Origin: Piscicola geometra | Taxonomy: Eukaryota; Annelida; Clitellata; Hirudinida; Piscicolidae | Length of the DNA: 64,000 nucleotides | Assembly: GCA_943735955.1 (NCBI GenBank) | Contig: OX030958.1 | Span: 8,619,626-8,683,625, forward strand | Reading direction: 5' to 3' | Shown here: positions 21,601-33,400 of the stretch, in pieces | How the letters are laid out: each line of letters starts with the position of its first letter | Numbering within the stretch: the stretch's first letter is position 1 | Position numbers and translations under genes: made by a program | Notes under the pieces: model-generated | The model's database searches: none | Seen by the model: only the letters and a program-made list of their open reading frames with translations | What the model was told of the DNA's origin: nothing

Positions 21601-22161
21601 CTCTCATGCCAAATCCTGAAAATCCTCTCCACACTTGAAGCAATGGAAGCATCCCTGAACAAATGATGAGGCTTATCAAATGATAATCGATCAATAAGTT
21701 GATTGTATTTATATTAGTATTAACTTATGAAATGAAGTCTAACTTGACGTATTTATGAGCATTAACTTATGAAATGAAGTCTAACTTGACGTAAGTAGTG
21801 GCTTCCTTTAAGATGGCTTTGAAAGCCTCTTTGTAGTTGAGTGCATTCTTTCTTCTGCATGTCTGCACCACCTCATTGCAAATGTAGAACAGAGTGAGCC
21901 TTCGATCGGGTTTCGCTGCATTGGAAAGTGACCAAATGGCATTAAAGTTATATTTATTACTAGAATTTTAAATCTTAATGAATTATGAAAACACGAACAA
22001 GCTTTGAGGACGGCCAGCCACTCATGAATGATCTGGTGGCACTGTTGCTTGTGGCTGAGCATCCACTGAGCAGTGCTCTGGATGCCATCCTGCGTGCATT
22101 TGGCACTTGCAAATCTTTTTTTGATCGCCAAAAGCTCTAAGCTTTTTGACGGCACTGACAT
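18690..22161 (-). CDS. RPRD2: Regulation of nuclear pre-mRNA domain protein RPRD2 (CID domain), 8 exons
   Basis: Pol II C-terminal-domain binding protein. Exons in transcript order: 22161-21999, 21915-21786, 21654-21554, 21397-21363, 21207-21081, 20938-20763, 20653-20509, 20428-18690; phases close to give 871 aa. The CID spans about residues 14-135, with RRLTLFYICNEVVQ and VERIFRIWHERGVF matching human RLNLFYLANDVIQ and VERIFKIWEDRNVY. A helical dimerisation region follows (about 143-290), then VDMELSDGEDADG, the counterpart of human VEDMELSDVEDDG. The last exon encodes a long Ser/Thr/Asn/Pro-rich disordered tail, an acidic patch and a C-terminal run of RPF/RFFSP motifs like the end of vertebrate RPRD2. 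Donor 21785 was chosen because it yields VKD, as in human. The fourth exon is only 35 nt. It is divergent from DNALI1 and converges on the ZC3H4/6-like gene. Confidence 0.93.
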
Positions 22162-22547
22162 TGCAGTTAAAATTATCGCCAAAAACTGATCAGTTAGTAG
22201 TTTTCTATAAAAATTCAAATTTATGATTAACTTTTTTTAAACGTTTAAACCTTTAATGTAAATGTTAAAATTATTATATTTTTAATACAACATTTATCAA
22301 TCAAAACCCTTTTACTATTTTATTGACTTAATTCTGAAATAGTTATTTATTTTTCAAAAGGGTACGACTAAAAGAATATTTTGAAAGATAACTACCTGAG
22401 AAAAAAGTATTTGAACTAAAGAAAACTCTTTTATTAGTTATTCATCTCAATATTCAATATAATTTGAAAGTTTAAGAAACACCTACTCAAGAAATAGATA
22501 ACCGTGGCAACAGAAATGCAGGTAAAAAGAGTAATAAGAGAAGAGCA
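22162..22547. promoter_or_regulatory. Putative bidirectional promoter between RPRD2 and DNALI1
   Basis: Only 386 bp separate the two divergent start codons, so both promoters and 5' UTRs must share this AT-rich interval unless upstream non-coding exons exist. No specific factor site is claimed. Confidence 0.5.
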
Positions 22548-25500
22548 ATGTTGCCATCACACGATTCCTTGGTTAAGTATGAGACTGCAGTGGCTGTCAC
22601 TAACAGTCCCAAAGCTCGCAGTGCCTTTAATGACAAAGTTCGATCATTGCCTTTGCCACAGTCTATTTTTAACAACAATTCCCAAAATCACACACATGTT
22701 TTATTGTATTCTAGAACTTCATTTACTTATAATTTTCCAAATAAACACGACTGGGAAACATCATTAAACTCTTTAAACATATAATATACCTTCGAAGGTT
22801 CATTTGGCCTCTTCTATTCATGAGCACACAGGCTCGAAGAGTGCCAGGGTGGGTGGTGACAAAGCTTCTACTGAGCAGACTGAAGACCTTCTCAACCGCA
22901 TACTGCCTCCAAGGTTTCCTTATCTTTAAATTTTATTCGATTCTATGAAGATCAGCGACATCTTTTTTTTATAATTATTTAAATGCGATTTTCTTTATTT
23001 TGATTTGTTGAAACTGCTCGTGATTCCGTGTCAGGGAGTGGGTGGAGAATGGTCAGAAGTGGGTACAGAAGGTTTCCAGCACTCCAGCAACGCGCAGTGA
23101 CGTGAGCAACATGCAGAACGAACTCGACGTGCGTCTGCAGCAGAGGCAAGCGAAGGAGACAGGCATTTGCCCCATCAGAAGAGACCTCTACGCCCAGTGC
23201 TTTGGTTTGCCATGCATCCGTCTTTGTCTTTAATTTTGAATGACCTTAAGTCTAATCAATTCTAAATATTTTCAATTCCAATATTTAATTACTTTTTTCA
23301 AACTGTTCATACATTATTGGTAAACGATTATTTATATGTAAATAAACATTCACTTCGAAAGCTTCATAAGAATGTGCACCATGACAGACGAGTTGATTCG
23401 ACAAGTGACCATCAACTGCAGCGAGCGTGGGCTGATGCTGTTGCGAGTGAGGAATGAGGTGATGATGACGATGGCTTCCTACCAAGCCCTCTATGAAAGC
23501 AGCATCGCATTTGGAATTCGTAAGGCTCTACAGGTTGTTGTAGAAGGATCCAGTGGCGCAACCAGGGGGGGGCTCAAGCCCCCCCCAGACCTTTTTGAAG
23601 GGTCTCACAATTTTTCGAAAATCGATGAGTTTTTTTGGTGGGGGGGGGGGGTAATCAATTTTTCAATATGCCATAGGACAATGATAATTTCTCTGGATGG
23701 CCATCGGGTCTTTATCTCACAAAACATTTCATATATCAACACAGAACATAGAGATCCCACCAAAATAACACTAACATGTCACAAATTCTGAGAAGAAATA
23801 GTGCACCACTAGACCTTAACTACACTTTTAAATCTTTACACTTTTCATATGTAAATTTTTTCAGCCATGACACAGTAAATAAAGAATAACGCAGTTAGAC
23901 AAAATAACTATCGAGCATTTAGAATTATCCAACCTTCATGGAAAAGATGCTGAAACTGTGCAAAGACAGCTCAAAATCACATCAACACATCAAGTTTACG
24001 TGTGGATCAGTCTGATCTTATTTCATGTATCGAACTGCAAGAACTCTTTTGAGCCACAAGCCTTCAGCCCAAGTTGCACTATATGCTCGATGTTGCTCTG
24101 ACTTTGCCAGTTACTTCATAAGATGCAGAAAGAGCATTTTCTAAATTTCGGCTTATTAAAATTCATCTTAGGACGACTGTGTCTGCTCGTCGTTTGCCAA
24201 GCTTGTTTGAAAATATCTGCTACCAAAACCGCTACTTCACTTCTTCCAGTAAATGAAATGGTGAAAAGATTTTCACAATATGATCGAAAAATTATTTTGT
24301 AACTGAGAACACATCCAAATTTAGTTGAAACTGAATATTTTAACAAAAATTATAGACTTAATTATCAAAACTATCTTTTTACTTTTTACCTTAGTTTAAA
24401 AAATGATAACGTAACTCTAAGAATACTATGCAACTTAGTTTTTAGTTTTTCTTTTGTATCATTAATAAACTATCTAAATTCTTTATCAATTATAATTGGT
24501 AGTTTTTATTTAGGCCATTTACCGCCGCTACCCGAAAAAAAAGTTAACATGAATTTTACATCTAGACTTGTATTAAATGGTTATAATAACAACTCAAGAA
24601 AAATTGAAAACAATTATTTCATAAGTTTTAATGGGGCAAAATGTTGCGAAAACGCAGCGTGAGCGGAAAGTGTGACAGTGTGCAGTAAGAAATCATAAAT
24701 AAATTTGTTCAAACCACATTTATTAAAACAGAAATAAATTTCAATTGCAAATAGTTCGATAAAATTATGACTTCTAATTATTTTATTAGTTATAATAATA
24801 ATAATAAATATTATTTTTATTACAACAAAGCAAATTATTTAACGTGAATTACAACAGCACTCAAACTGTCGTGCTGTTTCAAAGACGACATTGACGACGA
24901 ATGTTATATTTATTTTAATTTTATAATCAACCTATGAGAGGTTAAAAATTATATTTTCTTCAATAAAAGCTTCAAGTGTGAAGCATTTGCGATCTAAAAA
25001 AAAATTCTAAATATAAAAATTAACATTTATCTTCAAAATTCAACTTTTAATTATAATTTTATGAATTTCATAATACATTAACATTAAAATAATAATTTTA
25101 TTATTTTCATAATAACTATTGTAATGAATGACTAGGCTTATTAAAAATCATATGAAATCATATTTCGTCAAAGTTGCGAAAACGCCCAATTGATTTTTAA
25201 AAGCATTGAAAACGTTTTACAAGTTATTTTGAAGATAAAAAAAAATAATTCAAGTATTAACTATCTTCTCGCCCTGAAATTAGGACTAAATTTGTATAAA
25301 AATACTAAAATTGAAACATTATCTAAGCGAGGAAAGATTGTTTTGAGAAATTTTAAATGCGAACAGAAAATAAAAGATTATAAATAATAAAATGAAAAAA
25401 TTTGAAATTTAATTCATGAAATTAAAATGTAAAATTTATTTTACAAAATATCTGAAAAAACTCGGTATTAAAACAGCAAGAAAACATAAAAATTGATGCT

Positions 25501-26297
25501 GCAAAACGCAACAGTTGCGGTAAATAATTTTTTTTTCCTTACTAAAGTTGAGCCCCCCCCCCAGCATTTTTGGCTGGTTGCGCCCCTGGAAGGATCGACG
25601 AATGCTTGGATGAGTGGAGGATGATGGTCTAGGGATTCAATATTAAACGATGATCTAGCGGTTAAATACTGAAAGAATGAAGAATTAATGGTTCAATGAT
25701 TGAGTTTTTCTAAACAGACTGATTCCAACTCATCCTACAGTCGGAGGAAGGCAAGGTCCAGATGCTCCAAGAGGTGTCTGCTTCGACTTTTCTTTTTATT
25801 TTGCATCTCAATTAGAGATTGAAACGCCCATACTCTAGAAGGAGTGAATGAGAAGTAACTAACAAGTCAACGCTTGCAAATACAATACGAAATCTTTAAA
25901 TATAATACATTACAATACAATAAAACACAATACAATACCTTGACAAATATGATCAACGTGGTAATAAACCCAAAAGATCGAAGACTTGAAGGGGGAGAAG
26001 GAGAGACTGCTGCTGCAGATGGAAGAGATGAGGGCTGGTGCAGAGCAGGAGAAGAGGAGAACTCAGGAACAACGGAGTCTTGAGGAAAAGAAACATTCGG
26101 AAGAAATCCAGTTCCTGAAGAAGACAAGTCTGCAACTCAAGGTCGGTGGTATGACTCATATGAAGATGATGACATGAAAAGTTACTAAATTCTTATGTGC
26201 TCGTGTAGTGAGACATTTAATAATGAAGCATCATTATGCATCATAACAGAACCAATTGATGAGCATCATCAATCCGAAAGAAGAGAAGAACAAGTAA
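22548..26297 (+). CDS. DNALI1: Axonemal dynein light intermediate chain (p28/DNALI1), 7 exons
   Basis: Inner-arm dynein p28 subunit of motile cilia and flagella. Exons: 22548-22620, 22832-22913, 23035-23204, 23388-23533, 25741-25773, 25992-26141, 26250-26297; phases close to give 233 aa (human about 258). The start MLPSHDSLVKYETAV parallels human MIPPADSLLKYDTPV. The core includes ILPPREWVENGQKWVQKVSS, a QRQAKETGICPIRRDLYAQC stretch and FDELIRQVTINCSERGLMLL, all near-identical to human. A coiled coil ends in EEKKHSEEIQFLKKTSLQLK and the C-terminus is NQLMSIINPKEEKNK. The first donor (22620) is the least certain; it was chosen because it gives the needed phase. The fifth exon is 33 nt. The fourth intron was enlarged by a hAT insertion. 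The stop lies 126 bp from the METTL16 stop on the other strand. Confidence 0.94.
23551..25588 (+). mobile_element. Decayed hAT DNA transposon in the fourth DNALI1 intron
   Basis: The ends are CAGTGGCGCAACCAG on the left and, as the inverse complement, CAGGGGCGCAACCAG on the right. Perfect 8 bp target duplications GAAGGATC flank it at 23543-23550 and 25589-25596, the hAT hallmark. Inside, on the plus strand near 24103-24175, a frame reads LTLPVTS, stop, DAERAFSKFRLIKIHLR. This is the conserved C-terminal dimerisation segment of hAT transposases, broken by a stop. G-rich and C-rich runs follow each end. Most of the transposase is unreadable, so the copy is a non-coding fossil. Confidence 0.93.
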
Positions 26298-26375
26298 GCA
26301 TCAGCACTGAGAGCCTTGCCAACCCTTACAACCCTCTTCATCACGCTATCATCGTAAACAACGCTAACAAATCAA

Positions 26376-26409
26376 AATAAAAACACTGTTTAAAATAAAA
26401 TGAAATAAA
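26376..26409 (+). terminator. Polyadenylation signals for DNALI1
   Basis: Three overlapping AATAAA-type hexamers about 80-110 bases after the DNALI1 stop and just before the METTL16 stop codon, so the two 3' UTRs probably overlap. Confidence 0.5.
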
Positions 26410-26423
26410 GAATATTTATAAGC

Positions 26424-28186
26424 TCAAACAGTCGAAACGGTTGCAGGGGCATTTCTGTTCTTGAAGTTCTGGCAGATCTGGTGCATGGTGTCGACACTGG
26501 ATCCTGCTATGTACTGAAACTCCAACACTGATTCAGCACTCATCTTCACCTGGAACTCCACGATGGCTTCCTTGTGTTCCTCCATTTCTTCCATCTTTTC
26601 CGGCACATTCTGCAAACTCTCCTCACCTGCTGACTCCTTGCTGCAATCACCAACGCCTCGAGAAACACACTCTTCATCTCCTCCTTCTAAGCCGCCATTT
26701 TTATTGATTAAACTTCTCCGATCTTCGCTTAGCTTTCTTTTCTTTTCCACTTCCTCCTTTTCTTCACTCCTTCCATCCATCATCATCTTCCTTCTCCTCT
26801 TCCTCCTCTGGTGACTCCACGTGTCTAGAAAGGCTGTCACGTGCCATGTGTCCTCGCTTTTTGTGTACTGCAGCTGTTGAATGATGATGATGATGGAAAT
26901 GATGATGATGATGATGATGATAACGATACTGATGATGATGATGAAGGTGGTGGTGATGATGATGATGCTTATTATGATGATAATGAAGATGATGATGATA
27001 ATGGTTATGATGATGATGGTGGTATAACTGAAATAGAAATAATAGGCCCAAGAGCATCTTCTTGAATAGACAGAGCATAAATGCATTAGAAGTATGAAGC
27101 AGCAATGAGCTGCAGCTAGCAGCACTGCAGAGGCATCACCTGCAAGTCGTCTAAGAACTTCTGCAGGACGGAGGCGAGTTGCTGGTGTGGGAGGGCGGTG
27201 GCGACTTTGAGAGGACGGTGCGTCTTCCCCTGCACTTTGTTGCTTTCTGCCGTCTGTGCAGAAACGATGGATTGGTGATGATGACGATTGTAAAATAATG
27301 TTTAGCGTTATGATAGCTGTGAAGGTTTCATTCATTCATAGCCTGGAATGAAATAATAGGCAAACATTCAAATATAGACGAATAGAAATCCAGAAAGAGC
27401 GCCAAAAAGACAGACAGACAAGAAAGAAAAATACATGGCTGAAACATACTTTGAATGAGAAGTCCGACAGAAAGGTCCAGGCAACACCCCATCGCATGGT
27501 GTGACCCTGACCGAATTCTGTGCTGCTTATGCTAGGCACCTGTGCAATGGTGGTGTAATGATGATCATTCTCAACCTCCTCCTTTTCCTCATCATCATCA
27601 TCTTGGTGAACGCATAGTCGAGTGTGTAACGGCTTGACCTTTAATGTAAGGTCATGTATTCGAGTGCAACTGATGCCTTAGTAACCCAAAGGCGCAAACG
27701 AAAATATGCAGCTTGGTCTCGAAGCTCGTTCGGGTTATACGCCACTATAATGATGCTCCTCATTATTATATGATCTTCATTATCACCATTGTAAGCACTC
27801 ACCTTGAGTTGCTTGAGGAGCTTGATGATGGCCTTCTGACTGGACTTCTTGCCCAGCATTGTGGTGTACACTCTGTGGCCATTGACCAGGAAAACAACTT
27901 TGCTGTCACCACCAACTACAGTAGCAGCACCTCTCCACCATTCAACCACCAGCCACAGTACCCGACACCTCTCACCCTCCAACACCCCTCCCCCATTCAA
28001 CCACCTCTCCACAAATCAACCTCTTTCCAACCCCCAACCTCACTCTGGTACCCAGTAGCACACTGGGCTGGAGAATGTTGCGCCTCACAAACTCCACCTC
28101 GCCACCGACACACACCGACTCCACCTCACTAGCTGTGCTCACTGACTTCGCCTCTGGTCTCTCGCTCGACCTTGAACTTGTGTGTT

Positions 28187-28282
<96 letters not shown>

Positions 28283-29202
28283 TAGCATGAAATATTGCAT
28301 ATTTACAAAAACTACGGAAACAGACAGCTAAACTCACTTGCAGACTCCCCATGCTTGTCCACTGTTCTCAAAGAAAGGAGGGTTGCACATGCAGAAGTCA
28401 GCCTCAGCACTCTTGCCATCAGTATCAGCACTTTCATCAGCATTATTGCTTTTATTATTGCTAATATTAGTAATATTTGAATGCTTTTCATAAAGATTAT
28501 TTTCATTTAAAAAGTTAATATTTTCCTCAGATAGCATGTCTGCTATCGTAGATTCTTGCTCAACCTTCACAACTGAAAGCACAAAAGATGAATGAATCAA
28601 TATTTAAACCAGCTTTTAAGTCCCCTTTTAACTCTAATTTCTCATACTTTATACCTTTAATGAGGCTTTCAAGTTGATTTTTGCTGACATTGAGGGTGGC
28701 ATGCTGGTGATTGAGGGAGTCAACCTCACTGGCAATGAGCCTCCATTGCTTCATGCGAGCTCCTAGCAGTGGATAGATGCACACTGCGCCTGTGCCTACA
28801 TCATCAAGTTATTATAAATTTTAAACTTAATCTAAAAAATAGATCTATAAAATCTTATCTTATAACAGTGAAGAACATGATCGCACCAATGTCAATTCCC
28901 CTGAGACGGTCTGAATTGTCTGCAAATATGTCTTCAATCCACAAGAGGTAGTTGAGACGCAACGGGACTGTGGGGACGAGTCTAGAGAGAGGAACATCTA
29001 CTTCTAAGTTGAAGTGTTCTTTCAAGAGCACCCACGTGAGTGCCCTCAAGCAGGTAGGCTCCTTGAAGTTCAGATGGATCTTTCCTTTGGCATCCTCAGT
29101 CACCACATCTCTGAAGCGATCGTATTTCTTCGCCAGCTGTTTGAAGTCAGGCTTGTTCTTTTTGAAAATGTTTCTTGGATGCATTTTATTGTTGAACGAC
29201 AT
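26424..29202 (-). CDS. METTL16: METTL16, RNA N6-adenosine methyltransferase (U6 snRNA/MAT2A type), 8 exons
   Basis: S-adenosylmethionine-dependent RNA methyltransferase. Exons in transcript order: 29202-28887, 28795-28655, 28572-28338, 28170-28052, 27897-27803, 27539-27450, 27253-27140, 26873-26424; phases close to give 519 aa (human 562). The N-terminus reads NNKMHPRNIFKKNKPDFKQLAKKY, aligned with human KSMHARNRYKDKPPDFAYLASKY. SAM-site elements follow: RGIDIGTGAVCIYPLLGA and the catalytic CNPPFF (codons near 28378-28395). Later GHTMRWGVAWTF matches human GRTMRWALAWSF, and the C-terminal half keeps a VCR-like helix. An Asn/Ser/Glu-rich insert of about 40 residues precedes NPPF. The acceptor at 27898 is the least certain junction. 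It lies 332 bp downstream of the claudin-like gene on the same strand. Confidence 0.94.
26880..27020 (+). repeat. (GAT)n trinucleotide repeat in the last METTL16 intron
   Basis: ATG/GAT repeats on the plus strand, that is (ATC)n on the transcribed strand, within the intron 27139-26874 and close to the acceptor of the last METTL16 exon. Confidence 0.9.
27612..27735 (+). mobile_element. Possible tRNA-like SINE remnant in a METTL16 intron
   Basis: The sequence has an A-box-like segment TAGTCGAGTGTGTAACGG, a five-pair GACCT/AGGTC stem with an eight-base loop, and a B-box-like TATTCGAGTGC. The order and spacing suit a tRNA-derived element, but there is no second copy in the window and no target duplication was found. 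Confidence 0.4.
28190..28280 (+). repeat. (GT)n microsatellite, (CA)n on the METTL16 sense strand
   Basis: About 90 bp of GT on the plus strand. On the METTL16 sense strand it is a CA tract ending about 20 bases before the acceptor of the exon that starts at 28170. Confidence 0.96.
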
Positions 29203-29534
29203 AGTGACTACTTTTAAAATTTCAAGTTGCTTAAAAGTTAACTTTCATGTAAACAGAAACTCCCAAATTACATGCGCCTTATATTATCTAATTTTGCTTT
29301 GACTAAGAAAACAAACAATTTTCTATTAAAATTTTATTTATAAAACTCATAATTACAATTTCCATTGAAACAATTTATTTATTTTTGAAAAACCAAATTG
29401 GTATCTAAAATCAAAAGTATCCAAAATTATAGTCACATTCCACAGCATGCACACATAAAGCATATCCTTCATAATACAATCTCACGGCAGCATTTTTTGA
29501 ATATTTTTTCTATATATATATAACCCAGTAATCA

Positions 29535-30482
29535 TCACTTATAGACATTTCCATAGTACTTCATGTAGCTTTTCATTTTCAGTCCTCCAAAGATATACAA
29601 GGCACTGGAGCAGGCACAAACGATGAGAGCAACGATGCCCACGTAGAAGGCCCAGATGAAGTTGCCCAGCCAGCTGTTTATGCTCACATCGTACACCATG
29701 TAAGCTCCACTGCCGAACGTCACAATGGACACTAGCTCGAAAACCACTGGTGGAATGAAATTGACGTTCTTGTTAACATTTACAATTGTATCAAAATGTT
29801 TAATGTTTAAAAGTTCAAAAAATACTTATAATCGATTAGATATAAAGATAAACAATTAGTTATTAAGGCTCCAAACATCTAGAAGATAAATCAAAGAGCT
29901 CACTAGAAATGGCGACGACGATGCCGACGTAGAAGGGCAAGACGAAGAGGGTTCTGCAGCAGTGGAAGATCAACTGGCCGATGGAGGCCAACAAGGAGGT
30001 GGTGAGGAAGATGTAGCCGATGGCAAACATCACTTGAGCAGCCACGTGCCATCCTGCAGTTTTAGTGGAAGTGTATGTGCAATGGAGTAAGGTTGCTCGC
30101 AAGTGGAACTTTCGTTAGTGGAAGATTGTCACTTGAGAAGATAATCAAATGAAAAAAGATAAGCCATGAAAGCACTTTGGTCACATAAGAAACCGTTTAA
30201 CAATCACAAAATACCTTCATAACGATAACATGTCTCACCTGGAATGTGTTTCTCCCACGCGTAATTTCTCTCGCTGAACCAAATGCAGTCCATCTCGTGA
30301 CGGTCACAACGGCCCCACAGGCCTGTCTTGTAGCCCGAATTCACTTCGATCATCCAGAATGGAGAGAAGAAGGCGATGGATGAGAGAATGAAGGAGAGGA
30401 AGTGCAGCAGGAAGCCCATGCCCACCAGGAGACCTGACTTCGCCTGCGCATCCTCATACGATATTGCCTCTTCGCTGTACAT
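29535..30482 (-). CDS. Claudin/PMP22-family four-transmembrane protein, 3 exons
   Basis: Exons 30482-30239, 30053-29904 and 29746-29535 join in phase to give 201 aa. The first extracellular loop carries the family signature W-GLW-C-C (PFWMIEVN..GLWGRC..C, residues about 43-70). Four hydrophobic segments are visible at about 16-41, 84-107, 113-145 and 158-182; the last ends in a short Lys/Tyr tail (MKSYMKYYGNVYK). Family members build septate or tight junctions or act as membrane-spanning adaptors; this divergent member cannot be assigned to a named claudin, and no C-terminal PDZ ligand is obvious. The last exon restores an ATG across the splice (A|TG), so an internal in-frame Met is not the start. 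The stop is 332 bp upstream of the METTL16 start. Confidence 0.82.
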
Positions 30483-33400
30483 CTGTGGCAGATGGCTTGT
30501 GTGAGAAATGATTTATTATTTATATTTCAAATCGAAAGATTTTTTTTGATGAATTTATTATTTCAAAATTGTTTTTTTACTTGAAGATCCTTCTTTTTTT
30601 AACAGAATTTTGCTTTGAGTATTCAAATTTTAAAATAAAAATAAAACTTTTTTTGGGTAAAACTTGATTATACGGTTTTATACTGTAAATCTGATTGCCA
30701 AACAATTGTTTACAATAGTCCAGGTGAAAGCATTGAAGGTAAATCAGGGATGGCAGAGACTTATTTTGAAGATATTGAAGTTCTTATCGATAGTAATGAG
30801 CTACTTTCAGAATAATTGATGTAATGTTTACTTAAACATTTTTTTACAAAGTTATGATTACTTGATTTAATTATGATCTTTCTTGAAAATATTAGTGTAG
30901 GTGCTTTTGAAATATAAAGGCTTCTTCTAACAGTTTTTTGTGTAGATTATGATGTAAAATACCTTTTGAATCTGAATTATAGCTGATTAATTGACTACTC
31001 AACTACATGGGAACCTCGAGTTCCACTTATTAATTGGGTAATTAAATAACCCTTCCCTTTCCCAAGTGATTATAATTATTTTTAATAGTTTAATTAATTG
31101 AGTTAAGGTCAAGAAAAGCAAGATGATGTGAGTTTATAAATGAATTTGAAGATTCGCAGTGTAAATAACTGAAAAAATGTACAAATTGGCTATAAAATGG
31201 GTATTTAAAGACACAAATTGCCAATGGCGACAAGCGCTATTCTTGAAGCCTCAGTGCCATTGTTAGCAACAATGACACGCTATAACGGCAAGTACATACA
31301 TCTTGTTAAGACATCCATTTGACAACTGCCAATAGGACTATATGACATGCCATGTTGTATAATGTCGAGTAAGCGCTTGCATATAAAGGCATGGTGCATG
31401 CGTGTTGAAACTGCAAACAGAAAGTCTTTTTAGAAATTTGAAGGCGTTTTTATGATGGGTTTTTGAAAAAATAAAACATTTAATTTTATTTTTAGAGTTT
31501 TGAATTGAATTTTTTTGGGAGGATTTAGAGAGTTTCTGACGTTGATGCTTTGCAATGATATTATGCCTGAGTTTTGAGTTTACCCTTCACACAACGGCCT
31601 TATTTCCCATGTTTGAAAGGGCATATCTCTTAAACAGTCTATACAATTTTCCTGTGTCACCTTGGTCGGATTAACAAAAGTTGAAAAGTGAATTGGAGGG
31701 CTCGAGAATGTGTCATGCAACCGAATGCAATGTGCAACCAGCATTTTTGAAGACTCAATTTGACGCAGCGACTTCAGTTTATTATCGGGCTGTTTTCCAA
31801 GCCTCTTTGTTCACCACAAGCAAACATCACACGAATCATTGTAACTCTGTCATCGTGGAAAAGAAAGAAGAAGAAGAAGAAGAAGAAGAAGAAGAAGAAG
31901 GTGTAGATCAGGGAGAAGAGATTACGGGTGGATAGAGTGGAAGAAAGAAGGAGTGAAAGAACAGGGTCTGATGGTGACTGCGTGACCGTGTGCATGCGGT
32001 GGAATGCAGTTGCCTTCCTGTTCCGCTCTTCTCTCCTGCCACTGTCTTCTGGTATCTCCTTCTATGTGTCTCTCTTTGCATGTGTCTGTGCGCGTCTCTG
32101 AACGTAATGTTATTTGTTTAGAATTGCTTGTGTATCTTGCAAAGTGACCTGTCTTTCTTTTTTTTATATATGTAAAAAAATTATTGATATAAAAAATCGT
32201 GAGAATTTCATTCAAAAATAGAATAAGGCTAGATGTTAAGTAAACGCCAATTTTTCATAATGTAAGTCACTGGTTTCAGTATGGTTTCGTGGTGGCATTG
32301 TTAAAATATATTTAATATTATTATCATTATTATACTTGTTATTCTTATCATTATAAATATTATTATTATTTCTTACGATTTTCTTTTGATCTGATTGCTT
32401 TGTACTTTTCTGCGCCAAACCTTTCTCAATTTTGAAACCTTTTTGACATTTTGACGTTAAATTAATTCCATCCCATTGAAGAATTCCACAAAAAGAATGA
32501 TTACAATAATCATAAGGTTGCCTCTAGTTCTGGTCGACACTTACGAAAGTAGGGTACGAAATGTGAAGAGACATGCCTCTATTTAAATATATCATTTCAC
32601 ACCGAACTCAAAGCTCGCATTACGCAATATTTATTTATTCGCTTTCATCCAGGCAAGAAGAATGTCTGCGAGTTCATTCAATGAGATCTCACAAAGTCAT
32701 AGAGATTACTAGCAAATACATAAAGAAAAGTTTCTTTTAATATTTTTTCGTGATTTTTTTTCAAAGAAAAGTTGCCGAGTGCAGACCTCAGGAAAGAGCG
32801 ATTTGAAATCGTAGGCTCGAAGTAAAAGCAGAGCAGCAACGATTAGAGGCGTGTCTAGCGGTCTGATGCAATCGAAAGCGTTCACTGATTTATGCAAAAT
32901 GTAAATGCAATGTGTGGTGGCGTTGTTATTGTAGATGCTTGTTTATTTACTTTAGGACCCTTTTTTATGAGGCACCATAAATATAGCCTCTCAAATCGTG
33001 TCTGATCACTTGTAAGTATTTCAAGTGATTTTCTGACCCTTGTATAAAACTATATTTCTATTTGATGAGATTTCAAGGCCCTATACATTTATGGTACATA
33101 TCAAAGTTTGATTTAAAGAAAATGGATTTTTTACTTTACATTCTTTTTGAGTTCAGTTCAGGCCTTCGTGCCATCTTCGGAAAGAACAATCGAGAAAGAG
33201 TGCTTGAAGGCACAAAGAGACATTGTAGAAGTGCTCGAGGATATCAGAACTACCAGAGCAGGACATTGACTTGTTATTGAGAGCAACTGCTTAATAACAT
33301 CATTAGAGCTGTGCAGTATTACGACTTAATGAATTCTGAATGTGTACACATGCAAATGGTAAATTGCAATGTGAAAGTGCTTGTATTGATTCGCTTCGAT

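Noticed and set aside
26841..27105. Asp-rich or His-rich frames on both strands
   Set aside because: Produced by the (GAT)n repeat in a METTL16 intron.
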